Source of the DNA: Botryllus schlosseri
Taxonomy: Eukaryota > Chordata > Ascidiacea > Stolidobranchia > Styelidae
Assembly: GCA_000444245.1 (NCBI GenBank)
Contig: ATSW01010159.1
Coordinates: 1 to 21,945, forward strand
Direction of reading: 5' to 3'
DNA length: 21,945 nucleotides
Each line of letters starts with the position of its first letter. The first letter of the stretch is position 1. Positions 1 to 9,825 of this stretch are shown here, piece by piece. Position numbers and translations under genes: made by a program. Below the pieces are notes generated by a model, which searched no databases, was not told the DNA's origin, and saw nothing but the letters and a program-made list of their open reading frames with translations.

Positions 1-89
1 CATTATGCTCGCTCGATATCCTTGAAAGCACCATCACGTACGATCGTTTTCTTACCTCTTTGCATGACCCTGACTCGCGCGGTAATGAC

Positions 90-481
90 TTATTAGGTAG
101 GCTTACCATATTTTGGAAATCTAAAAAGAGGACACTTTTTCAGAAATTTGAGACTTGCAAAACCGGAGAAGAATTCTCAAAAATCGGTGAATTTTGCCCA
201 CTTTGTGACCGGTTGACTGGAAATTTTTTAAAAAAGGTCAGCTTTTCGCTCAGAGCTCCAATCACCGTTTTTCACTCCGAAATACCCGCCATAGAGTCAC
301 TTCTGTGCTAATTTACGGCATATCACTCGCATTTCGCTCTAAATGTGACCTAAATTTTCAAAAAAGAGGACAAAATCTCAAAAAAGAGGACAAAAGGGCG
401 TCCTCCGAGGACACTTTTAAAAAAGTCAAGAAAGAGGACAAATCCTATTGAAAGAGGACGCATGGTAACCCTATTATTAGG
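90..481. mobile_element. Short non-autonomous hAT element (MITE) with intact 8-bp TSDs
   Basis: The element body is 98-473 (376 bp). The ends are TAGGCTTACCAT on the left and, read from the other strand, TAGGGTTACCAT on the right: 11 of 12 match. The perfect duplication TTATTAGG flanks it at 90-97 and 474-481. An 8-bp TSD with TAGGG-type ends is known for the hAT superfamily, so that assignment follows from family knowledge. Inside, the motif AGAGGACA recurs on the same strand near both ends: once near the left end (about 127-134) and three times near the right (about 365, 385, 433), with variants at 406 and 453. Such subterminal motifs usually bind transposase. No transposase is encoded; the 83-residue frame through it has no recognisable domain. 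The intact TSD suggests a fairly recent insertion. Confidence 0.85.
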
Positions 482-554
482 CCTCATACTCAACTCAATT
501 CTTAATCTCAGACCACATCGATAGTACTAAGCTAACATCATTTTTATTTATCAG

Positions 555-727
555 GAGCCAAAGAATTATATCCGACGATCAAGTACAATACGATCCTGAA
601 TGAATGGAAAGTTCTCTTCTATGGCAAAGTTATCAAAGGGGTCAGAAGCTTCCATCATGCTATGGCCATAATACTGGCAATATACTGGCTGTTCAACATC
701 AAGTTCGCTCCATCAGCCTCTAATTGA
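555..727 (+). CDS. Candidate 3'-terminal coding exon, unidentified protein
   Basis: A T-rich tract ends in an AG at 553-554, a good splice acceptor. From 557 a frame runs 56 codons to TGA at 725-727. Its first codon is split, with two bases (555-556) belonging to the exon. The peptide starts AKELYPTIKYNTILNEWK and ends LFNIKFAPSASN. The middle segment (GKVIKGVRSFHHAMAIILAI) is an amphipathic to hydrophobic stretch. It resembles, from memory, the C-terminal part of large uncharacterised animal families that end in a short 'yxlFnIxyP'-like tail; this is a family impression, not a match I can verify. No start codon belongs to it, so any upstream exon lies to the left, possibly outside the window. 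The 126-bp satellite begins right after the stop. A frame this short can arise by chance, and it could also be a relic of a duplicated exon. Confidence 0.4.
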
Positions 728-739
728 TGGTCCGTCGTC

Positions 740-1873
740 ACGAACTCTCCTTCGAAACTTCCGAACGTTAAGTACACTGCGGCTGTCTCGAAACTTTGTA
801 ACGTTAGGTAGACTTTGGCTGTTCGTAGTAAATTAATTTGAATAATTCACCAAGGACAGGTCAACATTTTTAGCCGTTATAATTCTTGTGTCATTGCATT
901 AGGTACTCGGCGCCTTTCACTGTGACAATTTGTAATAACTTAATTAATCGAGGACCGGTCAATGTTTCAAGCCGGTATATTAATTCTTGTTTCATTACAT
1001 ACGTTTCGAAACTTTCTAACGTTAGGTGTGGCTGACTGTGGCTGTTCATTGTAATTTAATTTGATTAATTTATTGAGGACGGGTCAATGATTTTAGCCGT
1101 TATTATAATTCTGGTTTCATTACATATGTCCAAACTTCAAAACATTAGGTACTAGGCGGTTTACACTGTGGCTTTTTGTAGTAAATTAATTCATTGATGA
1201 CGGGTCAATATTTTTAGCTGTTGTTGTAACAATTCTTCTTTCATTGTATAAATTCCAAAACTTCTTAACGTTAGGCTCTCTGCGGCTTACACTGTGGCTT
1301 TTTGTAGTAAATTAATTAATTTATGAGGGGCCAATATTTTTAGCCGTTGTTGTAAGAATTTTTCTTTCATTGCATAAGTTTCAAAACTTCTTAACGTTAG
1401 GTACTCTTCGGCCTGCTCTGTGGCTTTTTGTAGTAAATTAATTCATTGATGACGGGCCAATGTTTTCAGCCGTAATTGTAATAATTCTTCATTCATTGCA
1501 TAAGTTTCAAAACTTCTTAACGTTAGGCACTCTGCGGCTTACACTGTGGCTTTTTGTAGTAAATTAATTCATTGATGACGGGCCAATATTTTTAGCCGTT
1601 GTTGTAATAATTCTTCATTCATTGCATAAGTTCCAAAACTTCTTAACGTTAGGCACTCTGCGGCTCACACTGTGGCTTTTTGTAGTAAATTAATTCATTG
1701 ATGACGGGACAATATTTTTAGCCATTGTTGTATATAACTCTTCTTTCATTGCATAAGTTCCAAAACTTCTTAACGTTCGGTACTCTTCGACTTACACTGT
1801 GGCTGTTAGTAGTAAATTAATTGCGCCATGACATGTCAATATTTTTAACGTCATAGTAATTCTTATTTCATTA
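740..1873. repeat. 126-bp tandem satellite array, about nine copies
   Basis: A unit carrying AACGTTAGG, then ACTGTGGCTTTTTGTAG, then AAATTAATTCATTGATGACG and AATATTTTTAGCCGTTGTTG repeats head to tail. The AACGTTAGG landmark falls near 1141, 1267, 1393, 1519, 1645 and 1772, a spacing of 126, 126, 126, 126 and 127 bp. Earlier landmarks at about 764, 800, 896 and 1018 are irregular (36, about 97 and about 122 bp apart). Central copies (about 1260-1720) are nearly identical, while the outer copies on both sides diverge. That is expected when unequal crossing-over homogenises the middle of an array. No coding potential is evident. Confidence 0.92.
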
Positions 1874-3136
1874 CGTATTATCAGAAACTCTCGCCATTTC
1901 AGAATTTTTCTTGTTTTGATGCATTTGTTCTCAATATACCATCATTTGATCCAACACTGAATTGCTTGTTTTAATTCATATCCTGGCTACAGATTTTGTG
2001 CCAGTCGGTCCAAGGTGAAAGGTCAATTGAAGTCTCAGGTCAGACGTGTTTTCGAGATTACATGACGGGCAGAAACATGTTAGGCAACAGGTGGAACCGT
2101 ACCTGTCGTATGGTTTTACATGATGGACATGTATTAAGAGGTACCAGGTGTAAACATGTCTATGGACACCTTTATTTTTTACAGTGTTGTTGCATTCTGA
2201 TATCGCGCAGATACTATTCAAAAGCATCGAAACACTTCGACTCTCATATGGACTGGAAAATTTACCTAGTGATGTCCAAGTGTCCAGTGGGGGTCAATAT
2301 CCGATGACTCTGGGAATTATCGGAAGATATCGGCGAGCACCTTGGCGAGTCTTCGAATTGTGAGATAAAAGGAGACCCCGACATGACCCGAGCGTCGCTG
2401 CAAAATCACGACATGGTAACGCAATGCAGGACAAAAATGGGAGCCGGTGATACGCAAATTCATCCCTCACAAATGCAGCGCAACAAAAGTCACTGCCGGC
2501 AACGGTTACACGTAGCACTGACGAAGGAACGGCAGGCAGATAAATAACAGTCATAATAAAATAGCCCATGTAGACGCAATATCATTCATACAATATTGGA
2601 AGCACCTTTAAATCAAGGCAATTTGGGGGATTGTAGTAGTGTTAAAGATTGACATTGATACAATGCACAAATTGAACTGAAAAGCACCGAAGTGTATGTA
2701 TGATCGCCAGAGATCAATCTTAATTACCGATTTAATAAAACGCTGCATGTGTCTAATTCGCGTATTGTCGTCTAGCAGTGATAACATTAGCGGAGGCAGG
2801 TATGTACAAAAATATCACATAAGACTGGATACGTGTATTAGTGGAATGATACGGATAGTCAAAATATATAGACGTGGTTTCGATGCGACGGTGTAGCATT
2901 CCAGCGTTCTATTGATATCTTGCAGAGAGAAGAATCGGGAGTGATATCCATGATTAAGAGGAGTCATAACTCGCCGCAATAATCCCACTTATGCGTTTAA
3001 CACTAGCAGCATTAACGCAGCGTATGCATTTATTCGGTAAAACGCGTTTCATGGCGGGTGTCAAAACAACCAATCAATTCAATACATCCCCTCACCGGTT
3101 AGCCGCATTATTCCAAGAACAATACGATTTCAACTA
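1874..3136. other. Unassigned non-coding stretch
   Basis: No gene, RNA gene or transposon end was recognised here on either strand. Frames of 66 to 103 codons occur (for example 1996-2307 on plus and 2294-2569 on minus). They overlap on opposite strands, have no recognisable domain, and are of a length expected by chance. The segment may be intron or intergenic DNA. Confidence 0.5.
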
Positions 3137-4430
3137 TGGATTAGAGTGGTTCCCAACCTTTTTCGACTCATCGCCCCCTTTTCAGGCTCCACACCGATCA
3201 TCGCCCCCCAAATATTGGGAACCAAAAATTGGGCATAAAAACTGTAATCGTCGGCGAATTGACTAAAAAAACGTCAATTTCTCGGCTTGGACTCGAAATT
3301 ACACTTTTACAGCAAAATTTTGGTGAGTTGACAAAAAATGAAAGGTCATTTCTCCGACTTGACTCCAACTGGACCGTAACAGCACTTCGCCAGCCCCCNC
3401 CCAAATCGGNAGTCTTGGACCCCCATAGGGTGATAAACCAAACTTCAGATGGGCTTGGCCACTCAGACCCCCTATCCTGATACCTCTTTTACTGCTACAT
3501 ATCAGCAAAAATTGTNGGACTCTTTGGTTAGTNGGCNTAATTGGCGTGAAGCGCGGAAAATTTCNATTATTAATGATTGAATCGGTCCATATAATCATAT
3601 ATAATGCCGTAAATTTGTATCCTCTGTCTGCTGAGTGAGTTGTCTTGGAAAATGTAGCGCCCGTAAATAATACTTAAACAATAAACATATTAGGGCAGAC
3701 CCGTGGACATAATGATTTCGTTACGTGATGGCATTTCGTGCCTGTCTGCTACGTCAAAAGATATTCAAATCGCACATACTTAACTTGAAGACGCAAATTG
3801 GTATTTCTGCACTGGCAAATAATTTTTCTCTGTGGATGGCATTTGTCTTGTGGGGTTNTGATTGCCAGGACAGGAACATTTGGNGCCAGCCATTTAGGCG
3901 CCTATGGACAATTCAACATATATGTATATCGTATATATATCGAAGTCGGTCAGCAGAAAGNGCACTTCTCAGAGTCGCATGTTACATGGCCTGAAACTTC
4001 ATATGTCTTGCTGCGTCATGGCGTGGTAATGACTGACGCCGATATGCCCATTTCTATATCTCATGCGTATTATTTTTTTGGGGAAGGGTATCCAATATGC
4101 AAGAAATTCGCCACCATTAATTCGCGCGCAGCNCGAAAATTTTTTGNAAGAGTTGCATAAATTTCCAAAATAATACTNTATAATTTATGTTAATCCACGA
4201 ACAAATTTTGGGTCCCCTTCGAGCTCGCCTCCCCCATCCCAATTGGGGGTTTGGGGTGCGGCAGTTACGGACATGGACTCCAACTCCGTTTTAACGCGCC
4301 ATCGCCCCCTTATCGCCCCCTTCGTCCGTTTTCGCCCCCATATCGCCCCCTTCGCTATTTTCGCCCCCCTGGACCGCCAAATCGCCCCCTGGGGGGCGAT
4401 ATCGCCCACGTTGGGAACCACTGGATTAGA
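3137..4430. mobile_element. Non-autonomous hAT element with ATCGCCCCC subterminal arrays
   Basis: The body is about 3146-4421. The left end is GTGGTTCCCAACC and the right end, reverse-complemented, is AGTGGTTCCCAACG, matching the classic hAT CAGTGGTTCCCAAC terminus. TGGATTAGA is present at 3137-3145 and again at 4422-4430, giving an 8-bp TSD (GGATTAGA or a 1-bp shift of it). The canonical first bases CA seem to be lost on the left. ATCGCCCCC occurs at 3170, 3200, 4301, 4312, 4342 and 4381, all on the plus strand, with two shorter variants near 4332 and 4361. Deeper in, the phrase TCCGTAAC plus a C-rich run recurs in inverted form near 3375-3400 and 4205-4270. No transposase domain is visible. 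All twelve N bases in the window lie inside it. Confidence 0.85.
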
Positions 4431-5189
4431 CTGAGCAAAGTAATTCAAAGTGTTCTGCAGATTTATATCCAATGCCTTTATAAAGTCAAAGTGGCGCTTC
4501 AAAACGCTATAACACCGTTTAGCGGTGACGTCATTAAATCTATTTAAAACCAAATGGTGATTACTTGAGCTTCATTAGCCGAACATGAACCAAGTGTTTG
4601 AACCATGCCCATACTATAGCTTAGGCGTGTAGCTGGAGTGGGTTCTGGATCCTTATATTACCCCATGAACGCGCATATAGGTTGGTATAAGTTAACAAAA
4701 GATATTTGAGATATTTGACTCGTTTTCAGTCACCAGTACGGGTGTGAGAACAAAGTTTAGGACAATGAACGTCCGTTTACACACTCGAACCCAAAGCTAT
4801 GATGTAAAGTTCATTGACGTAATGCACACAGAGTATACAAATTTTGCTTCATACCTTGATTTAGAATCGGGCGAGCCTTCGATGACAGTGATATCGTTGT
4901 CAAGTGCAAATTCTGTAATAAAATATGGAGTCATGCCACGTTCATTAAGCAGGCGCGCGGAATACACATTCGCTGAGTCTGAATGTCAAAACTATCTGAA
5001 CTATTCGAGCAATTTCAATTAAATATCACAGGGTATAAATTACAAGTTTGCATATCCGATATCTTTCAATGGCACACACGAATGACACTTGAATAGAAAA
5101 GGCATGGGGTGGACTTCGTCCCAAGTTTTAGCTCCTCCCGAGTGGCTGCACGACTACAAGTAAAAGGGCCGGACCTGATTCACTGTTAA
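4431..5189. other. Unassigned stretch with one CRE palindrome
   Basis: No convincing gene was found. A 92-codon plus frame at 4744-5022 has no recognisable domain and a composition I cannot tell from chance. A perfect cAMP-response-element palindrome TGACGTCA is at 4526-4533, inside the 11-bp word CGGTGACGTCA that also occurs in the hAT at 11586-12634. A minus-strand frame at 4185-4553 starts in this host flank and runs into the hAT, so it is unlikely to be a gene as it stands. Confidence 0.45.
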
Positions 5190-5882
5190 GGGAACTAGCA
5201 AGTCAAAACTTTGAAAAAAAAACGCAAAAATTTCATTTTTTTTGTTGGGAAATATTAACATAGTACCTTAACTCTTACTCCATGGCCTTATCTAAGCCGA
5301 AACACAACTTAAAACTTCATAATTTCGATTTTAGTCGGCACGCAGCATTTTTATTACTGGTAAAATGTTTATTAACGTTGTTCGCCATTGTAAAATTTTG
5401 TTACACAGCTTCACGATAAATCGAAAATTTGTATGAAATATATGTCGTATGGTATTCACTCCTGGTTTTTAGGAAAGATACCATCGACAACTATGCTACG
5501 CGAAGAGTCGTTTGACGTAGGTCCAACCTGCTCCGATCTACAGAACTTCACAGCAGAACATTTTCGAAAAAAATAACCTGGAGTTTGAAATTTTGAAATG
5601 GAATTTCTCCACGATGGGTTGCACATGTTCCTTCAAATTTAGGCATAGCATAATACAGTCCTATAGTAGGTCCTAATGAAGGCGTTAGATATGAAACGGA
5701 GCACCACAATTATGAGATTTGATGTTCGGCGCATCAGTGCATTTTTCGACTGTCAAATCAAAATTGTGCGAAGCAGAACTACAATTTTCGATATTTTGTA
5801 TAAAGAATAGCGACACCAAGCAGCTGTGAAAATTTCATGGTGATGGAGTAGCCATCGACAAAATAGCACCGTTGACTTGCTA
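5190..5882. mobile_element. Possible short inverted-repeat element (weak)
   Basis: A 13-bp word ACTAGCAAGTCAA near 5190 is matched by its exact reverse complement TTGACTTGCTAGT ending near 5882, about 690 bp apart. If TA is the target duplication, the ends would start GCAAGTCAA. No longer terminal similarity and no convincing longer TSD is visible, and no transposase is encoded. By my rough estimate a 13-bp inverted pair within 1 kb has a fair chance of arising at random somewhere in a window this size, so this is only a candidate. Confidence 0.25.
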
Positions 5883-5939
5883 GTATCTGTAAATAGGTAG
5901 TGGGATTTATGGCGGATAGGTGTTGGAAATAATGAGAGG

Positions 5940-5976
5940 TCGCCAAAGAAGTAGTAGTAGAAGAAGAATTTGAAGA
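5940..5976. repeat. Short AGT/AGA trinucleotide tract
   Basis: A GTAGTAGTAGAAGAAGAA tract with an AAGAAG continuation forms a degenerate trinucleotide microsatellite. It accounts for the serine and threonine run in the minus-strand 80-codon frame 5779-6021, which I therefore do not call a gene. Confidence 0.6.
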
Positions 5977-6174
5977 AGCATCAAAGCACAAGTAGAAGTC
6001 GCAATTTATAACCAAGTACAAAGTATGTATTCAAGGACTAGTTTATTCCCTGAAAACTCACAACTAAAAAATAGAATTGGACAATAGTAAGCACTACAGG
6101 CACATAAACCCGATTAAGTACTGCGAAAGTGTGGATGTACTATACTTCGCCACTGACCACCTCTGTATATTCTA

Positions 6175-6182
6175 TCTTACCT
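6175..6182 (-). promoter_or_regulatory. Strong 5' splice donor AG|GTAAGA
   Basis: Read on the minus strand the sequence is AAAAAAG followed by GTAAGAT, close to the animal consensus MAG|GTRAGT. It closes the candidate exon 6181-6496 after codon 105, leaving phase 1. Read on the plus strand the same bases give CTTACCTTTTTTCCCCGTCAAG, which could pass as an acceptor tract for the opposite-strand reading, so this site alone does not exclude that option. Confidence 0.55.
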
Positions 6183-6496
6183 TTTTTCCCCGTCAAGTCC
6201 AGCACGGCGTACATCGGCGGTCTCTCTTCCCGCAAAGACTCCACCGAAGAATTTTCGGACGAAAATCCCGATTCCGCGGACTCAGAAGGCAGCGACACCC
6301 CGCCCCTGGCCGTGAGTTCCATGTATTCGAAACTCCCCTGCCTTCGCCGCAAGCGGGACCGGTCCACGAGTGATGCGCTTCCGGTGGGTATATACGAGTC
6401 ATCCTTGCTGACGAACCCGACGAAGGTCTTCCAGTATATCCCGCGTAATTTCTTCGGAGACAGCGCTCCAGATGAGTTCGGAACGTTACGTGACAT
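6181..6496 (-). CDS. Candidate first coding exon, Ser/Arg-rich protein, unidentified
   Basis: The exon reads from an ATG at 6496-6494 and gives 105 codons plus one base, ending AAAAAAG at 6181. It is followed on the minus strand by GTAAGA (6180-6175), a near-ideal splice donor. An in-frame TAA lies 8 codons upstream of the ATG, so the exon either begins at this Met or has a nearby acceptor. The block is clearly more GC- and CpG-rich than its flanks, and the rich block coincides with these limits. Visible features are a basic cluster LRRRQGS at about residues 49-55 (RxxS kinase-type site), two YxxL-type tyrosines (YMEL at 58, YAVL at 96), and a Ser/Glu-rich stretch at about 71-91. No known domain is recognised; it looks like a disordered signalling or tail region. 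The plus strand is also open across it (6129-6548), and wobble positions coincide in the two frames, so composition cannot decide. The donor favours minus. The next exon is not visible in this window. Confidence 0.5.
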
Positions 6497-8333
6497 CGTA
6501 TTGTCGTTTACATTATCTAATTATGGTGTGACTATCATTTGTTTTTAGTTGGTGCTGGATACAATAAATCTGTAACCAAATAGGTAATTTATCAGAGTAT
6601 ATTAGCACGCATTGTGAATAAACTGGTCGAAAACATGCGTGTCTAACAATTCCCAGCGTGTCGTTGTTCTCCCTGAGTCACTTTCCGGTGCGTAACTATG
6701 ACTTTACGCGCATTGCAGTTGGCAAAATTGGGTTAAATTTATTTCAGATGAAGATGTATCAAGGGCGCCGAGTTCTGCTTACGTGTGCCACATTTTTGCG
6801 TCTTCTTGCGGTGTTACACGGAACCAGAGCCTACTCCAGCACTTGGAGATATCTCTCCATAATAACTTGTCTGTGAAACATGTTTTCACCATTAGAATGG
6901 GTGCGTGAAAGCAAACCTTTACCAGAAAGTGCTATTTATCACCCTGCATGCCATGCTGTGTTTGAAATAGTCGAAATACACGATTTTGGGATCAGTTTAC
7001 TGAAAATATATATGGGTGGGAAATGGATGCATTACCCAATTTTTACCATGATTTCAGCGGCACTGCCTGGTACGTTACTTGCTTGGCACTTACAATCGTT
7101 CCAGTCGGCGTACACTGTACAAATGTACAAGTGCACAAGAGGCAACCGCACCCTTTCCAGTCGAAATGTATCACATGAATGACGAGGATTCTGTTCATGA
7201 TAACCACTTGCATGTGCCTTGTGGTGGTTCGCGTAATCATAACGAACTACAACCCTGAGATATATATCCCATTTATCCATATGAAATGGTGCATTGATCC
7301 GCTACGCCAACTGGAACGGATGTTAATGGAGACTTTGTTACAATGCAGTGCTTAGGACCTTACTTGCTTTACGGTCTACACCCGACGGCAGGGTGTAAAC
7401 CGGCGGATAACACAATTTTGGTTTAATATGTCGGTCGTATGCAATTTCAGAATGTGAAAATGGATGTGCGAATTTATGATATGAAATGAAATCCAAGTTC
7501 TATTCCGAATCTGAGTTTCAAATCCAAGGGCTATAATTATGTGTACTCGATAGTCAATATCAAGAATGTCTCCGATACTGAATTAAATTCCCTCTGCATA
7601 GCGTGGAAATTCAAAGTTGAACATGAAACAAGTGCAGTTAATTCCGAACCCAAACCCGGCCGAGTCAAGTCTTTAATGCAAATGCAATTCAAACCAGGCG
7701 TAAACTCATCAAATGCCATATATACAAATATGAATCCCTGCGCAGCGATCACGTTTTCATTCCAGTGACTGAAAACATTTGAATCTCACTTAGAAGTCTA
7801 ATCCCCTTGTACGCCGCTATTTCGCGATACTGTACAAATCTCACTGCCCCCAATGCATTCTGTATGGCTGCGCGATACGTGTGATGTTATGTCAAAATCC
7901 GAGTATTTCGGTTAACTAATGCACGGCCGAAAGACTGGTGTTTACTGTTCGCCCAAATGCGCCCGTTGCTCTGAAAATCTGCAACATCCTCATCACGTAG
8001 CATCGATTCAGCGCTCACGACCAACTCACTCAGGCGAAATAAGAGATTTTTCTACACGACACTAAATAGACAAAAAGTAAATGTGAACTTACGGAAAATA
8101 CATCGAATACATTCCAGAAAATACATCGGATACATTCATTCGAACAAATGATAATTCGATTATTGTTTTAAATGTGTGGGAGTATGTTTGTTCGATACAT
8201 CAACCCTTTCTGACTGCGCAAAATCACCAGAAATTCAGGGGAAATTCATGTCGATTATGACTATTAATCCATACTAATATATTGAATACGTGTACTCAAT
8301 TATCCATTTCCGATATCCACGGAAATCAATTGC
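6497..8333. other. Unassigned stretch with small repeats
   Basis: No gene or RNA gene was recognised. A stem of 12 bp with one mismatch and a 7-base loop lies at about 7372-7402 (CGGTCTACACCC paired with GGGTGTAAACCG). A 23-bp unit beginning GAAAATACATCG is tandemly duplicated with few changes at about 8094-8139. CTACAACCCTG at about 7246-7256 resembles a hAT right terminus but has no partner. Plus and minus frames of 60 to 100 codons overlap each other and have no visible domain. Confidence 0.45.
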
Positions 8334-8394
8334 TTTGACGCCTGATAGCCTGGCCACGCAGCTAAAAGTAGAGGCCAGGCTATCAGGCGTCAAA
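8334..8394. repeat. Perfect 22-bp inverted repeat (hairpin), 17-nt loop
   Basis: The left arm 8334-8355 starts TTTGACGCCTGATAG and ends GGCC. The right arm 8373-8394 is its exact reverse complement, with no mismatch over 22 bp. The spacer 8356-8372 is ACGCAGCTAAAAGTAGA. Pairing stops abruptly on both sides: flanks TTGC and TGAA do not pair. A random origin is negligible for 22 of 22 bp. Arm length equals a mature microRNA, but the missing lower stem argues against a canonical Drosha substrate. There is no TSD in the flanks, so a transposon end pair is not supported either. A snap-back replication palindrome or a structural RNA or DNA hairpin remain possible. Confidence 0.95.
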
Positions 8395-9767
8395 TGAACT
8401 ACAGTACAAAAAAACTTAGCTCAGCAAATCGAAACGTCTCATTATGTGATAATCAAAGTAGCCTCCTTCTTGAAACGCAACTATACCAGTCCAAGAAGTA
8501 GGTTATTGAACCGTTGCCTGTCCACAGCACTGCAGTATAGAACACCGCGCTTGACAATTGACAGTTGATACAGCAGAAGTCTGCATTCAACCAGGTTCAG
8601 AAGAATTCCAGACGCTTGTCGCGTGCTCTTTACCTCCTTATCAATCCCATTCACAAAATCGACCACATGACATGATAGGAATATGCTGAACTATGGTGTG
8701 CCGCAAAGTGCATTATTGAAAAATTCTCAGAAAGATACATACTAATACATCATTCGGTCTATACAGTATTTACACCCGTTTGAAAGCAAACTACGAATTA
8801 AATACCCAAAATATACATGCATTACCGTACAGTGACAACTTCGCAACACAGTTGCACCAGTAGGAATATTGACACGACGCAGCGAATGACTGAAGTACTG
8901 CATATCGCGTGAAAGCACAACAGAATCTTGTTGTATATTCGGTACTCTGTCACGGTCGAGTGACAAAAGAGAGCAACGCCGCACAGAAATCGGATATCAA
9001 TCAAATTAGAATCCGGTAAATGCAATCCGAACCGGAAAAACGAAGATCCGTATCCGGACACATATCCTTCAATTTCTGCCCGAAATGGTTGGATAAGGAC
9101 ATCGTAAGCGGGACCACTGACCGGCAGCACCTGCTAGTCTGTAAATACAAGTTAAGTACTCGAGAAGTTGCGTCACATTCCAAAATCTAACTGTCATCAG
9201 GGACATTCACGATATCAGGCGAGATGACAAATACTGACCAGCGTAAGGACAAAGGGCAACACCGCATCAACTACGTTGTTACTGACCGATTCCATGATTA
9301 CGTTACTCGGCCATCGTATATAATTTTCTCCGCGTTCTGACTCCTGAGTGACACTAACCGGACGCAACAAGTGTAATTGTAAGACTGATGGACCAGGGAA
9401 AGCAGTTAGAAAATTTACCAGAATGGTATGGGCCGTGACGTCGTGACGTCGCTAACGTGATCCACTAAGGATCATCATTGACGTTGTAAGCCTCTGCTGC
9501 ATTCACGGAATACTCTATCTTAAAATCCATGACATTTCACGCGTAATACCGTAACTCCTGATAAGATCAACTTGCTTTCCCTCGATGAATCAAAATCAAT
9601 AAGCTGGCTACGGCGCTACGTTCCGCATCTGCCACGCATGCGTACGCTCACATCTAACAAGCGGATAGGAAGCATGTCATGTAAAAGAGGACGTTGAAAT
9701 GGATTTGCAATGTCAGCTGTTTTCGTACGTCACCATTTCCTTGTCACCAAAGCCGTTGATCGCGTTT
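8395..9767. other. Unassigned non-coding stretch
   Basis: No gene was recognised. Overlapping minus-strand frames at 8742-9183 (60 to 102 codons) lie in different phases over the same DNA and show no domain, so I treat them as chance. A tandem CRE half-site cluster, GTGACGTCGTGACGTCG, lies at about 9434-9450. Confidence 0.45.
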
Positions 9768-9825
9768 TGTGCAGACACTTGCCATAAACCGATTTCTGTG
9801 CAGACACTTGCCATAAACCGATTTC
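9768..9825. repeat. Perfect 29-bp tandem duplication
   Basis: The unit that starts TGTGCAGACACTTGCC and ends CCGATTTC occupies 9768-9796 and is repeated without any change at 9797-9825. The perfect identity of the two copies suggests a recent replication-slippage or duplication event. No gene function is implied. Confidence 0.95.

Noticed and set aside
60-311. 83-codon plus frame at the left edge.
   Set aside because: It lies largely inside the 98-473 MITE and has no recognisable domain.
4185-4553. Minus-strand 122-codon frame as a gene.
   Set aside because: It crosses the hAT boundary at 4421 and its second half is translated subterminal repeat.
7246-7256. CTACAACCCTG as a hAT right end like that of 12576.
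   Set aside because: Only about 10 bp match; no partner end or TSD was found.
8334-8394. Calling the hairpin a microRNA gene.
   Set aside because: Pairing ends abruptly at both bases of the 22-bp stem; the lower stem needed for canonical processing is absent.
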